Assembly (NCBI GenBank): GCA_963827855.1
Contig: CAWHBY010000001.1
Coordinates: forward strand, 62,001-126,000
DNA from: DTPU01 sp963827855
Lineage (GTDB): Bacteria > Planctomycetota > Phycisphaerae > Sedimentisphaerales > Anaerobacaceae
Length of the DNA: 64,000 nucleotides
Direction of reading: 5' to 3'
Shown: piece after piece, positions 9,202 through 18,351 of the stretch
How the letters are laid out: the number at the start of each line of letters is the position of its first letter
How positions within the stretch are numbered: position 1 is the stretch's first letter
Position numbers and translations under genes: made by a program
The notes under the pieces: model-generated
The model's input: the letters and a program-made list of their open reading frames with translations, nothing else
Databases searched by the model: none
What the model was told of the DNA's origin: nothing

Positions 9202-11142
9202 ATGAGTGAACTTCTGGACGCGATCCATAGCCCGGGCGATCTGAAGAAGCTTTCGATCGAACAGCTCAACGGCCTGGCCGGCGAGATACGCCGGTTCATG
9301 CTGGCCTCGGTGAGCAGGAATGGTGGCCATCTGGCCAGCAACTTAGGCGCCGTGGAGCTGACCCTCGCCTTGCACCGGGTCTTTGACTTTCAGGTCGACA
9401 AGCTCCTGTGGGACGTGGGCCATCAGTGTTACACCCACAAGATCATCACAGGCCGAAAGGATGGCTTCGCCTCGCTCCGCCAGGCAGGGGGCGTGAGTGG
9501 ATTCCCCAATCCCGGCGAGAGCGTCTATGACCACTTCGCGGTAGGGCACGCTGGCACCGCGATTCCCACGGCCATTGGCGCGGCCCTGGCCGAACAGATC
9601 AAGAGCAGCGGCCGGCCTGGCGGTGAACAGGCGGGTCCGTCTCCCCGGATCGTGGCCTTTGTCGGTGACGCCAGTATCGTGAACGGAACCTCCTTCGAAG
9701 GGCTCAATAACATCGGGCTGGTCCGTCGGCAGTTGCTGATCGTCCTGAACGACAACTCCATGGCAATCGATGCCACGGTGGGGGCCTTCGCCCGGTACTT
9801 CTCGCAGATGCGGCTGAGTCACACGTACGAAGACCTTCGCCGGACCGCCGTCACCCTTATGGAGCACGTGCCCCGGATTGGCCGAAGCATGGAAGAGGCC
9901 ATGGAGCGGTTCAAGAAGCACCTCCGCATGGTGGTGCCGGGCAGCCAGATCTTCGAAAGCCTGAACATCCCCTACTTCGGACCGGTGGATGGCCATGACA
10001 TCGATTCCCTGGTTCAGTTGCTCGGCGCCCTGAGTCACGTGGATCGGCCCGTGCTGCTTCACGCCTACACGAAGAAGGGTGAGGGGTTTGCGCCCGCACA
10101 CGAGATCCCCAGCAAGTTCCACTCGACGGGACCGTTTGTCATCAATGGGGACGCAGTGGAACCTCCCTCCGGGCCCAGTGCACCCAGTTTCACAGACGTG
10201 TTTGGTCAGTGCGTGACGGAGATGGCAGCCAAGGACGAGCGCATCGTGGCCATCACCTCCGCGATGTGTGACGGCACGGGGCTGCTCGACTTCCGGCAGC
10301 GGTTTCCGGCCCGTTTCTTCGACGTCGGCATCGCAGAGAGCGCGGCCGTGGACGTGGCGGCCGGGCTCGCGCATGGAGGGCTGCGACCCGTCGTATGCAT
10401 CTACTCGACGTTCCTGCAGAGAAGCATCGACCAGATTCTCCAGGAGGTGTCGCTCCAGGATCTGCCCGTGGTCTTCTGCGTGGACAGGGCAGGGTTCACG
10501 GGCCCGGACGGGCCCACCCATCATGGGCTGATGGACGTCGGATTCCTCCGCATGATGCCCAACATGGTGCTGTGCTCGCCCGCAGACGGCGGCGAGATGA
10601 GGCTGGCCCTGGAGTTTGCTCTTCAGCACAGCCATCCCGTCGTGATTCGGTACCCCAAAGAGCCCGTTCCGCCGCCCGACCAGACCGCTGAGGCCTGTAA
10701 GGCGCCCTTCCAGCTCGGACGATCCGTGGTCGTCGGGGGCTCGCCCCATGCGGAGCTGGCCATCGCGACCTATGGCCCCTTGCTGTCACAGGCGATCAAG
10801 GCTCAGCAGATCCTTGCGAGTCACGACATCGAGGTGGCCGTCATCAATGCCCGATTCGTCGTTCCCATGGATCGCGCGATCCTGGAATGGCTGGAGAAAG
10901 GCAAGAAGATCATCACCCTCGAGGATCACCAGTACACCTGCGGATTCGCCTCTGCACTGCTGGAGCTCGCGGCCTCGTCAAAGGCCGGTAACATCAGGTT
11001 GGATGCGATCCGCTGCCTGGGCGCAGGCCGGACCTTTGTCCGGCATGACACCCGCCAACGGCAACTTATCCTGTCGCGTCTGACTGCCGATGAGGTAGTC
11101 AAGATGGCCAGCGAGATGCTGGCCGTACCGCTGGTCGTCTAG
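9202..11142 (+). CDS. dxs: 1-deoxy-D-xylulose-5-phosphate synthase
   Basis: 646 residues, normal for the family. It condenses pyruvate and glyceraldehyde 3-phosphate in the first step of the MEP isoprenoid pathway and feeds thiamine and pyridoxal synthesis. Visible features: HLASNLGAVELTLAL, LLWDVGHQCYTHKI (around residue 75), the TPP/Mg site GDASIVNGTSFEGLNN (around 155), the pyrimidine domain with VGIAESAAVDVAAGLAHGG and DRAGFTGPDGPTHHG (around 430), and the C-terminal transketolase domain. The classical GDG of the TPP motif reads GDA here. Ribosome site is weak; see the leader ORF upstream. nadK follows after 48 bp on the same strand, so co-transcription is plausible. Confidence 0.97.
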   Translation: MSELLDAIHSPGDLKKLSIEQLNGLAGEIRRFMLASVSRNGGHLASNLGAVELTLALHRVFDFQVDKLLWDVGHQCYTHKIITGRKDGFASLRQAGGVSGFPNPGESVYDHFAVGHAGTAIPTAIGAALAEQIKSSGRPGGEQAGPSPRIVAFVGDASIVNGTSFEGLNNIGLVRRQLLIVLNDNSMAIDATVGAFARYFSQMRLSHTYEDLRRTAVTLMEHVPRIGRSMEEAMERFKKHLRMVVPGSQIFESLNIPYFGPVDGHDIDSLVQLLGALSHVDRPVLLHAYTKKGEGFAPAHEIPSKFHSTGPFVINGDAVEPPSGPSAPSFTDVFGQCVTEMAAKDERIVAITSAMCDGTGLLDFRQRFPARFFDVGIAESAAVDVAAGLAHGGLRPVVCIYSTFLQRSIDQILQEVSLQDLPVVFCVDRAGFTGPDGPTHHGLMDVGFLRMMPNMVLCSPADGGEMRLALEFALQHSHPVVIRYPKEPVPPPDQTAEACKAPFQLGRSVVVGGSPHAELAIATYGPLLSQAIKAQQILASHDIEVAVINARFVVPMDRAILEWLEKGKKIITLEDHQYTCGFASALLELAASSKAGNIRLDAIRCLGAGRTFVRHDTRQRQLILSRLTADEVVKMASEMLAVPLVV

Positions 11143-11190
11143 GCAAAGGCCGGGCGACGTCACGGCTCGATAACCCAAGGGTAGGCAGAC

Positions 11191-12093
11191 ATGCGGGCTA
11201 GGCAGGCTCCCAAACTCGTGATCTTCGGAGATCTCCACAAGTCTTCGGTGCCGCAGGCAGTGGCCGAGTTCCGGCGATTCGTCCGGGACAAGGCGGTCGT
11301 GCTGGCCTGCGGTGACGTGCTGGATCCTCCGCCCGAGACCCTCCGCCAGTGCGACTATGCCGTGGTCTTTGGCGGCGACGGGACCCTCATCTGTGCGGCA
11401 CGGGTCCTCAGCCCGTTGCGTATCCCGGTCATTGGAGTCAACCTTGGCAAACTGGGCTACCTGGCCGAGTTCAGCGTGCCCGAGCTGAGGGCCGTGTTCG
11501 ACAGGATCATGGCGGGCAAGGTGGCCGTTGAAAGACGGATGATGCTGTCGTGCCGGACGCTGCCTGAGGCGATGCGCAGCCCCTCCGGCGGCCCGACAGA
11601 GAAGAGGGCGAGATGTCGCTTCCTCTCTCCTGCAGTCAACGAGGTGTTCATCACCGCGGGGCCTCCCTATCGCGTGATCGAGCTGGAGATCTCTCTGGAC
11701 GGTCATCGCGTGGCAAGGTGCATCAGCGATGGCCTGATCGTCTCGACTCCGACCGGCTCCACGGCCTACAACCTCTCGGCCGGCGGACCCATCCTGCCGG
11801 GGTCCATGATGGCCATGGTGGTCACGCCGATCTGTCCGCATTCGCTGAGCTTCAGGCCCATCGTGATCGATGCCTCCCGTGTTGTGGAGATCCGGGGCGT
11901 GCAGGTCAACCAGGGGACCACCGTCGCCGTCGATGGACAGGTCCTGTGCGGACTCGAACCGGACGCCGTGGTCCGGATCAGGAAGGCCAGTCGAGAGTTC
12001 CTGATCGTTAGCAACCCTCTGCGGAATCCTTGGGATACCCTGGCCACCCGGCTGCACTGGGCTGAGATGCCCAAGTACCTGCAGCCGAGGTAG
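11191..12093 (+). CDS. nadK: NAD kinase
   Basis: 300 residues. Phosphorylates NAD to NADP in the cytoplasm. The GGDGTLICAARVL motif (about residue 60) and GVNLGKLGYLAEF form the nucleotide site; NEVFI and SDGLIVSTPTGSTAYNLSAG (about 180-200) are the family hallmarks, and HSLSFRPIVI matches the C-terminal strand set. Start ATG 11191 lies behind AAGGGTAGGCAGAC. It follows dxs in the same direction; NADPH supply is needed by the next MEP pathway enzyme, which may explain the pairing. Confidence 0.95.
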   Translation: MRARQAPKLVIFGDLHKSSVPQAVAEFRRFVRDKAVVLACGDVLDPPPETLRQCDYAVVFGGDGTLICAARVLSPLRIPVIGVNLGKLGYLAEFSVPELRAVFDRIMAGKVAVERRMMLSCRTLPEAMRSPSGGPTEKRARCRFLSPAVNEVFITAGPPYRVIELEISLDGHRVARCISDGLIVSTPTGSTAYNLSAGGPILPGSMMAMVVTPICPHSLSFRPIVIDASRVVEIRGVQVNQGTTVAVDGQVLCGLEPDAVVRIRKASREFLIVSNPLRNPWDTLATRLHWAEMPKYLQPR

Positions 12094-12153
12094 TGGATCG
12101 AAGGACGCCTGAAAGGCACGACGGGACATGGCAATGGCCGATCGGACAAGTCG

Positions 12154-13467
12154 ATGGAAGAGGACGATGGCCCTGGGGCTTCTGGGCCTGCGCCCTCACT
12201 GGGTCAGGCGATAGATCGATCGCCCGGGTCTCCCATCGGTCCTCTCACGGCCCCGCCGAGCAGCTTCGGAAATGACCTTGTTACGCAGCCTGACCCCATG
12301 GACTCCGGCTCCCGCCTGGCGATATCCGGCAATGTGGCAGGGGGCATGCGATTCCAGGGACTCGTGCCCTACGGTTCCGAGACAGACCTCCGGGCCTCGT
12401 TGGGATCAACCTACCTGGATTCCTTCCTGCGCAGCTCTCAAGGGGCCGTGGACCAGCGGTTCGGCCTGGGAGGGACCATCCCCTTCTACTCACCCAGTGG
12501 GTCGGTCGCCCGCGTGGCGTCGAGTCCGGAGGGTTCCATCCTGGCGGTACCCGATTGGGCCACGCCGGTCTGGTCGACCGACTCTCTGGGTGACTCGTCG
12601 GGTGGACCGGTCCTGGAAGCCATGCGGGTCGATGCCTCCGCGGGCGTCCCCGTGTTGCCGGCCAAGTCCGGGCTGGACGGCCAGACGTCGGGTCTTCCCG
12701 GCGGCGTAGAGTCGACCTGGACGCGACTCTACGTCGGGAGGTCTGCAGACGACATTCGGGCCGCAGCCACGCATCTGCGCCCCCTCGAGTCGTCCGGGTC
12801 TGCGGATGCCCAGGACACCAACCAGCCTGCTGCAGGACCAGGGTTCCCTGAAATGGGCGGACTGGGGCTGGCTGCTCAGGCGAACCTCATGGAGGACCCT
12901 TGCTCGCCTGGGGCAAGGATGACAGGATTGCAGGCCCAGGAGGCCTACAGGACTGCACGGCCCTGGCGGTCATCGCTGGATGCCGTGACCCAGGGTAGAT
13001 ATGAGCAGTGCATGGAGACTGGGATCGCACGTCTCAAGGAGGGCAAGGCCCGCGAGGCCTCTGACGCCCTCGGCCTGGCACTCATCTACAAGCCTGGCGA
13101 CACCGCAGCTCTCGCAGGCAGGAGCCACGCGATGTTCATGTCCGGCGAGTACACCAGCAGTTCCTTGTTCCTCGTCAGGACGCTAGACGCCTGTCCCGAC
13201 TACGTCAAGATTCCCGTGGACCTGGCGGGTCTGGCCGGCGGGCAGGCCGCCGTCCAGTCAAGGATCGAAGAGGCGGGCGCCTACCTCCGACAGGAGGCAT
13301 CTCCGGAACTGCGTCTGGTCCTGGCCTATGCATGCTATCGCACAGGAGACTTTGGCTCTGCCCGGAGGACCCTCGACGCGGGTGGGGTGGTCGACGGTCC
13401 CTTGGGCCGCGCCCTGCATATTCTGGGCAAGGCTTTGGACGAGGCCCAGAATCCTACTGGCCGATAG
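12154..13467 (+). CDS. Hypothetical protein with C-terminal TPR-like repeats; 5' end uncertain
   Basis: About 437 residues from 12154. Residues 1-230 are low-complexity, Gly/Ser/Pro-rich, with LAISGNVAGGMRFQGLVPYG and a TYLDSFLRSS stretch. Residues 275-437 contain helix-turn-helix pairs resembling TPRs: GIARLKEGKAREASDALGLA, AALAGRSHAMFMSGEYTSS and LVLAYACYRTGDFGSARRTL. No ribosome site precedes 12154. Another frame starting at 12128 or 12134 gives a basic stretch then MALGLLGL, like an export signal, but runs into a stop by about 12210, so a frameshift between 12170 and 12210 may hide the true N-terminus. Its 3' end overlaps dnaA by 14 bp in convergent orientation. Function unknown. Confidence 0.65.
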   Translation: MEEDDGPGASGPAPSLGQAIDRSPGSPIGPLTAPPSSFGNDLVTQPDPMDSGSRLAISGNVAGGMRFQGLVPYGSETDLRASLGSTYLDSFLRSSQGAVDQRFGLGGTIPFYSPSGSVARVASSPEGSILAVPDWATPVWSTDSLGDSSGGPVLEAMRVDASAGVPVLPAKSGLDGQTSGLPGGVESTWTRLYVGRSADDIRAAATHLRPLESSGSADAQDTNQPAAGPGFPEMGGLGLAAQANLMEDPCSPGARMTGLQAQEAYRTARPWRSSLDAVTQGRYEQCMETGIARLKEGKAREASDALGLALIYKPGDTAALAGRSHAMFMSGEYTSSSLFLVRTLDACPDYVKIPVDLAGLAGGQAAVQSRIEEAGAYLRQEASPELRLVLAYACYRTGDFGSARRTLDAGGVVDGPLGRALHILGKALDEAQNPTGR

Positions 13468-14911
13468 CGGCCTCTAGATCCGCTGACACCCCCTTGGCCC
13501 GGCCGACCTTGTTGCCTGAAGGGCCCTGCCAGTGGATCTCCGCGTCGCGGCTGACCATCTCCTCGATCTTCCTGCAGGCCACGATGACCGTCGCGTGATT
13601 GCGGTTGCCCAACTGCCGTCCCAGCTCCACGAAGGACAACCGCGTATGCTTCCTCGCCAGGTACATGCAGAAGTGCCGGGCCAGGGACACGGTCTTGTCC
13701 TTCCGGGTTGCGTGGATGTCGCTGGCGTGAACTCCGAAGTAGGAGGCCACGGCGGCCTCGATCTGCGGCACCTGAAGCACGGTGTCGTGGTGCTCCACAT
13801 GATCCGCGAGCGCATGCCGTGCGGTCTCCATGCTGATCGGTCCGTCTTGGATCGAGGCGTAGGCCATGATCTTGAGCAGGGCGCCCTCCAGCTCCCTGAC
13901 GTTGGCCCTGACGTTCTCTGCCACGTACCGTATGACGTCCTCGCCCACAAGAGGGTGCTGGGGATGGATGAGTGCACGACCCGGCGGAAGGGCCTTGGCC
14001 ACCTTCGCCAGGTACTGCTCACAGATCCGGCACCGTGTGGCCAGGTCCGGCGGCCCTATGCGTACCACCATCCCCGAGACAAACCGGTTGATGAGCTTCT
14101 CAGAGAGCTGCTTGATCATCTTGGGCGGCGCATCGGAGGCCAGCACGACCTGTTTTCCGGCCAAGCTGATGGTGTTGAAGGTGTGGAGAAACTCCTCCTG
14201 CGTGGAGGGCTTGTTGGCCAGAAAATGGATGTCATCGATGGCCAACAGGTCCAATTGCCTGATTCGTCTGCGGAACTCCTCCAGTCTCCTGTTCTTGAGG
14301 GAGGTGATGAACTGGTTGGCGAATTCCTCTGCCGAGAGATAGAGCCAAGACGACTGCGGCCGGATGCGGGCGATCTCCTGACAGATGCCCTGAAGCAGGT
14401 GGGTCTTGCCGACCCCATAGCCGCCGTGCAAGAACAACGGATTGAAGGGACTGGGTCCCTCTCGCACCACGGTCTTGGCCGCAGCGAAGGCCAGCTCATT
14501 GCACGGGCCCACGATGAAGCTCTCCAGGGTCAGCGTCACCCGGGCCCGGGATTGCACCTTGTCGGCCGAGGGCCGGGCCTCCTGGGGATCAGGCGAGTGC
14601 GGTCGAACAGCGGCCTTCGGGCTTCGGCGATGTGACTGGGGCCTGACCGAGAAGGCGACCTTGGGACAGTGGCCCAGGACTGCCTCCGCCACCATCCGGA
14701 TCTGCTCCAGGTAGTGCGTCTCTATCCAGTTGGCCGTGAAGGTGTTGGGGACCGTGATCCTCAGCGATCCGTCCGCCAGGGCCACGTTCGAGGTCTCGCC
14801 AAACCAGAGGCGATGCTTCTCAAGCCCAATCCTTTCGGCGAGGGCCTGGACTATGGAGGCGACTTGCGCCTGTGCCGTGGCAGCCTCATCCGTGACCGTG
14901 TTGTGCATCAA
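13454..14911 (-). CDS. dnaA: Chromosomal replication initiator DnaA
   Basis: 485 residues. Initiates replication by ATP-dependent assembly on DnaA boxes. Domain I covers about residues 10-90 (LWFGETSNVAL), a short charged linker follows, then the AAA+ domain with Walker A GGYGVGKTH (about 164), Walker B LLAIDDIHFLANK (about 224) and sensor regions. Domain IV ends with SLARHFCMYLARKHTRLSF and the signature VELGRQLGNRNHATVIVA (about 425). About 35 residues after the signature form an unusual extended tail. The gene stands alone, without dnaN or recF next to it. Either of two adjacent ATGs could be the start. Confidence 0.97.
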   Translation of the reverse strand: MMHNTVTDEAATAQAQVASIVQALAERIGLEKHRLWFGETSNVALADGSLRITVPNTFTANWIETHYLEQIRMVAEAVLGHCPKVAFSVRPQSHRRSPKAAVRPHSPDPQEARPSADKVQSRARVTLTLESFIVGPCNELAFAAAKTVVREGPSPFNPLFLHGGYGVGKTHLLQGICQEIARIRPQSSWLYLSAEEFANQFITSLKNRRLEEFRRRIRQLDLLAIDDIHFLANKPSTQEEFLHTFNTISLAGKQVVLASDAPPKMIKQLSEKLINRFVSGMVVRIGPPDLATRCRICEQYLAKVAKALPPGRALIHPQHPLVGEDVIRYVAENVRANVRELEGALLKIMAYASIQDGPISMETARHALADHVEHHDTVLQVPQIEAAVASYFGVHASDIHATRKDKTVSLARHFCMYLARKHTRLSFVELGRQLGNRNHATVIVACRKIEEMVSRDAEIHWQGPSGNKVGRAKGVSADLEAAIGQ

Positions 14912-15182
14912 CGCTCTCCAGTGCTAAAGCGAACATCCGTGCAGGGACTCGCGGCGCCAGCCTCTTGGCCAAGGTCCCAAGAATACTGGCTCCTCAGTGC
15001 TGCCGTCGCCATTATCGTGAGGCGGGAGGCTAGTTCAATGTCGTTTTGGGGCATTACTTATCCACCGGGCTAAGGTCGTTGTCCTGGTTGGGCATGCGCG
15101 TGAAAAAAAAAACTTGCACACACCTTTTGCACCGCGCAAAGCCGATTTGTGGAAACCTGGTGGATGGACCCCATGTACGAGA
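14912..15182. other. dnaA upstream region, possible origin-like segment
   Basis: This part of the 424-bp gene-free stretch contains the dnaA promoter, TTATCCACC at 15058-15066 (8 of 9 to the DnaA box TTATCCACA), a weaker reverse match (TGTGGAAAC near 15149) and a short A-tract at about 15103-15112. Two boxes are too few to claim oriC; autoregulation of dnaA is equally plausible. Confidence 0.3.
15011..15038 (-). promoter_or_regulatory. Promoter for dnaA
   Basis: Minus-strand TTGAAC (15038-15033), 16-bp spacer, GATAAT (15016-15011), about 100 nt before the dnaA start. A DnaA-box-like site sits 20 bp upstream of the -35. Confidence 0.5.
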
Positions 15183-15211
15183 TTGCCTGTGCGTTCGCCT
15201 ACGGCTATAAT
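15183..15211 (+). promoter_or_regulatory. Promoter for the PIN-TRAM gene
   Basis: TTGCCT, 17-bp spacer, perfect TATAAT. The transcript would begin near 15218 and start with the stem-loop at 15224-15300. Confidence 0.65.
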
Positions 15212-15223
15212 AGCCCGTCACAA

Positions 15224-15300
15224 AGAGACTACCTCAGAACTTGGTTCGTAACGAGGCTTCGCAGCCGGTCGCAGTAGAAACAGGTGCTGAGATGGTCTCT
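15224..15300 (+). repeat. Stem-loop repeat HP1 in the 5' UTR of the PIN-TRAM gene
   Basis: Left arm 15224-15243 (AGAGACTACCTCAGAACTTG) pairs with right arm 15281-15300 at 16 of 20 positions, 18 with G-U. The loop holds GGTTCGTAACGAG and GCTTCGCAGCCGGTCGCAGT. The first module recurs at 62171-62190, the second at 19862-19885. Confidence 0.6.
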
Positions 15301-15335
15301 CGACAGGGACAGCCGTTGGCCAGGAGGTATCGGCT

Positions 15336-16478
15336 ATGCGCACCGTGATATGGTTTCTCAGGCTTATGCTGCTGGCGCTCGTGTCTGCAGCGGTGTGGTT
15401 GAACTATGATACGATCGCCGACAAGCCCATTCATTTCTGGGTCCTGCTGGCATTCGGCGTCGTCATGTTCCTCACCGTGGTTTCCATAGACGTATTCCTT
15501 CCGAAGAACCGTCTCAACGTACTGGCCGGCGTCTTCTTTGGGTTGATGGTGGGCATCCTGATCAGTCTCGGGCTGGCCCTGGTGGTAGACATGGTCAACA
15601 CCTTCTATAGACTGGGCCTGACCGACGACGCCAGGGTGGCGGCCAAGTCTGTCACCGGCATCTGCGTATGCTACCTCGTGATCTCCATCGTGATGAGGAC
15701 CAAGGATGACATCCGGTTTGTCATTCCCTACGTGGAGTTCGCCAAGCAGACCAAGGGATCCAGACCCCTCATCCTGGACACCTCGGCCATCGTGGATGGC
15801 CGTATCGCGGATCTCTGCCAGAGCAGGCTCTTCGATGCCCCCATCCTGGTGCCCCGATTCGTGCTGCATGAACTGCAACTGATTGCTGATTCTGCCGACA
15901 AGCTGAAGCGCAACAGGGGACGGCGGGGCCTCGATGTCCTCAACAAGATGCAGAACAACCCGATCATCGACGTGGAGATCGATGATACCATCATCCCAGA
16001 GGTGGAGGGCCTCAGTGGGGTGGATCAGAAGCTCCTGGCATTCGCCAAGGTCAAGGACGGCAAGCTGGCCACCACGGACTACAATTTGACCAAGGTCGCA
16101 CAGGTCCGCGAAGTGGATGTGATCAACATCAATGACCTGGCCAACTCCCTCAAGGTTGTGGCACTGCCTGGCGAGACCATGCAGATCAAGATCATCAAAC
16201 CAGGCGAAGAGGAAGACCAGGGCATAGGGTATCTGGACGACGGCACCATGGTCGTGGTCGAGGGAGGGCGGAACAAGATAGGCAAGGACATCCAGCTCAG
16301 CGTCACCAGCTCACTTCAGACCTCGGCCGGCAAGATGATCTTTGGCAGGTTCGAAGGTTTTGCGCAGGCCGTCTCTTCGGAATCCAACGACCGCAGGCGT
16401 CCACCCTGGCGTCGCACCCACGATTCTGGCGGCAGCAACAGGGGGCCTACTCAAGATAGATCTGATCCCCAGGCCTGA
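15336..16478 (+). CDS. Membrane PIN-TRAM domain protein (YacL-type)
   Basis: 380 residues. Four hydrophobic segments in the first 125 residues are followed by a PIN nuclease-like domain starting LILDTSAIVDGRIADL (about residue 145) with the acidic positions DTSAIVDGR, VDQKLLAFAK and LATTDYNL. A TRAM RNA-binding domain follows (about 278-345; KIIKPGEEEDQGIGYLDDG). This is the architecture of the conserved YacL family, proposed to be a membrane-tethered ribonuclease. A long 5' UTR carries stem-loop HP1. The last 30 residues are Arg/Ser-rich and their coding sequence overlaps the convergent pyrophosphorylase gene by 32 bp. Confidence 0.9.
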   Translation: MRTVIWFLRLMLLALVSAAVWLNYDTIADKPIHFWVLLAFGVVMFLTVVSIDVFLPKNRLNVLAGVFFGLMVGILISLGLALVVDMVNTFYRLGLTDDARVAAKSVTGICVCYLVISIVMRTKDDIRFVIPYVEFAKQTKGSRPLILDTSAIVDGRIADLCQSRLFDAPILVPRFVLHELQLIADSADKLKRNRGRRGLDVLNKMQNNPIIDVEIDDTIIPEVEGLSGVDQKLLAFAKVKDGKLATTDYNLTKVAQVREVDVININDLANSLKVVALPGETMQIKIIKPGEEEDQGIGYLDDGTMVVVEGGRNKIGKDIQLSVTSSLQTSAGKMIFGRFEGFAQAVSSESNDRRRPPWRRTHDSGGSNRGPTQDRSDPQA

Positions 16479-17871
16479 TCTCAGGAACCAGGCTCCGCCT
16501 GGCGGCCACCTCTTGCCTGCTGACGGCGAAACTGGGGGCTATCTCGATCACGCAGTCCGGCCTGCCCTGTCCTGTACGGGGGATGGCTACCCCCGCAGCC
16601 TCCAGCCAGCGGGCAGCCCGCTCTATCGTCATCTCCCGTGAGGACTCCGCGCTATCGACGCCTGAGGCATTCTTGATGGGTGCAAACTCTTCTTCGCGAA
16701 CCGTCTCAAGGATCATTGAGTGGCGGGTCAGCGGAAGGGCGTCAAAAACGAAGGTCTCCAGCTTGATCCCATTGGGCGCCTCGGGCTCCACGGGTCTGCC
16801 TGTCGAGTCCAGATGCGGGATTCTCTTGATGGCCTTGTGGAACGGCAGGGCGAAACCATGGAGGTTCAGTTTCTCCACGAACGAACGGCTGATGACGTGT
16901 ATGCCTATGCTGCCCAGCTCGAAGACGAGAGAACTGTCGGGGTTACGGCGGTGGGCGAGCTCCTCGGGCAGGTCGCTGTATTCGATGACAGTGACCTTGC
17001 CGTCGACCAGACAGAAGTTCCCCAGCTTCTCCATGGGCCCAGTCTTCTTCAAGGCCTTGGAAGACATGTCTGACTCATCCAATACGTGGAGTCCCATGAA
17101 GAGGGGATCCAGCAGGTTGATCAATGGGTTGTCCACCTGCCAGTAGCTGATGTACTCGACGCCTCTCCTTTTCATATCTGCCAGGGCGCCGCTGACGTGC
17201 AGGGCCCTGAGACTGCCGCCGTGACCATCCGGAGAGGAGGCAATCCGATCCTTGCCAGCCATGAGGATACGGCCCTCGAAGTCGAAGTTGGGCAGGGTCC
17301 CCTGCTGGAACATGATGACCTGATCCTTGCGGAGGCCGAAGTGGTCATTCGCAGCGAAGATGTCTTCCGTCTGGCCATGGTTCAGAGGACTGGTCATGAT
17401 ATACCACGGGATGGGTATGCCGTGCCTCTTCGACCGTGCCAGGACCGTCTCCCCGAAGATCCGAAATAGGGTCTTCCTCTTGATGGGGGTCGCAGGGAAG
17501 TCGCCTTTGGGCCCGTCAAAGCCGAGCCTTGTGCCCTGTCCCCCTGCGACTACGAAGGCTGCCACCTTCCCAGCGGATATGAGCTCGTCTCCTAAGCCAA
17601 TTGCTTCTTTGTACTTGCGACTCAATTCGCCATCCTTGGCATGGCTCGGGTAGAAGGGTGCTGGGCCAAATTCGCTCGGCAGGGTCACGGGTTCTGCACC
17701 TTTGACACATTGGCTGACCCCTCGGTCTACTTGTTCGAGATCCATCTGCGAGAGCATCTGCAACATACCCTCGCGTTGATGCTCCGTCAGTTCCGCCCAG
17801 AAGGCAAAAACATGCTCCTGTCCGCGCTGTCCCAGGTCCTCTCTGACTCTGTCAAAGGTCTTAGCGTCCAT
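16447..17871 (-). CDS. UDPGP-type UTP-sugar pyrophosphorylase (UDP-GlcNAc/UDP-Glc pyrophosphorylase)
   Basis: 474 residues from MDAKTFDRVREDLGQRGQEH; a GGAG six bases before this ATG makes it preferable to the upstream in-frame codons. The nucleotidyltransferase loop VVAGGQGTRLGFDGPKGD (about residue 103) is diagnostic of the eukaryote-like UDPGP family, followed by PWYIMTSPLNH, FQQGTLPNFDFEGR, SPDGHGGSLRAL and the metal-site region YISYWQVDNPL. Closest in pattern to UDP-N-acetylglucosamine pyrophosphorylases (AGX/UAP1), so it probably makes UDP-HexNAc from UTP and the sugar 1-phosphate. Bacterial GlmU is unrelated. Sugar specificity cannot be read from sequence. Convergent with, and overlapping, the PIN-TRAM gene. 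Confidence 0.88.
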   Translation of the reverse strand: MDAKTFDRVREDLGQRGQEHVFAFWAELTEHQREGMLQMLSQMDLEQVDRGVSQCVKGAEPVTLPSEFGPAPFYPSHAKDGELSRKYKEAIGLGDELISAGKVAAFVVAGGQGTRLGFDGPKGDFPATPIKRKTLFRIFGETVLARSKRHGIPIPWYIMTSPLNHGQTEDIFAANDHFGLRKDQVIMFQQGTLPNFDFEGRILMAGKDRIASSPDGHGGSLRALHVSGALADMKRRGVEYISYWQVDNPLINLLDPLFMGLHVLDESDMSSKALKKTGPMEKLGNFCLVDGKVTVIEYSDLPEELAHRRNPDSSLVFELGSIGIHVISRSFVEKLNLHGFALPFHKAIKRIPHLDSTGRPVEPEAPNGIKLETFVFDALPLTRHSMILETVREEEFAPIKNASGVDSAESSREMTIERAARWLEAAGVAIPRTGQGRPDCVIEIAPSFAVSRQEVAARRSLVPEIRPGDQIYLE

Positions 17872-18351
17872 ATCCGCTCCAATTTCACCTTCAGAAAGGT
17901 GGTATTTTAGCCGAATAACGCAGAACCACAAGAAAGTTGGCGTTCTGGTGATAATTTAATTGACCTAGGCTGACTAGGGGCATACAATGCACTCGGTGAC
18001 AGGTAGGTTTCTGGACGTTATAGGATATTATAGTTCAGATACGCCATCATACTCATTAGGTTTTAATTCATACCACAAACCTTCCTGCCCAACGGAGTTT
18101 AGTTGTCTGAGCCACAAGCTGGCGGTCATTCTGTCGGCAATGTGGGGTTGCACAAGCAAACACGTACTTACTGGATGCACAACTGACCGAGTCTGGGCAA
18201 AGAATCCAAGCATAGTGGTGATGGTTCGCGCTGGATTGGGAGCGTAGGCAACGTCCTGATAGAGAAGAGAGTTATCTATTCTAAACAGTTTGCCCTTCTT
18301 GGTTGGACGCGCGAATCGAAGCTGCAGTAGTTTAGTGAAAGGAGAAGCACG
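17872..18351. other. Gene-free stretch before pseudopilin 1
   Basis: 480 bp, notably AT-richer than the surrounding genes. Apart from the promoter at 17960-17988 I see no stable hairpin or plausible coding frame; a weak 86-codon frame at 17987 has atypical composition and no ribosome site. Confidence 0.4.
17960..17988 (+). promoter_or_regulatory. Promoter upstream of pseudopilin 1
   Basis: TTGACC, 17-bp spacer, TACAAT. It lies 363 bp before the pseudopilin ATG, implying a long 5' UTR unless another promoter exists. Confidence 0.5.

Noticed and set aside
17987..18247. 86-codon frame upstream of pseudopilin 1
   Set aside because: It starts inside the -10 box of the promoter, lacks a ribosome site and has atypical composition.
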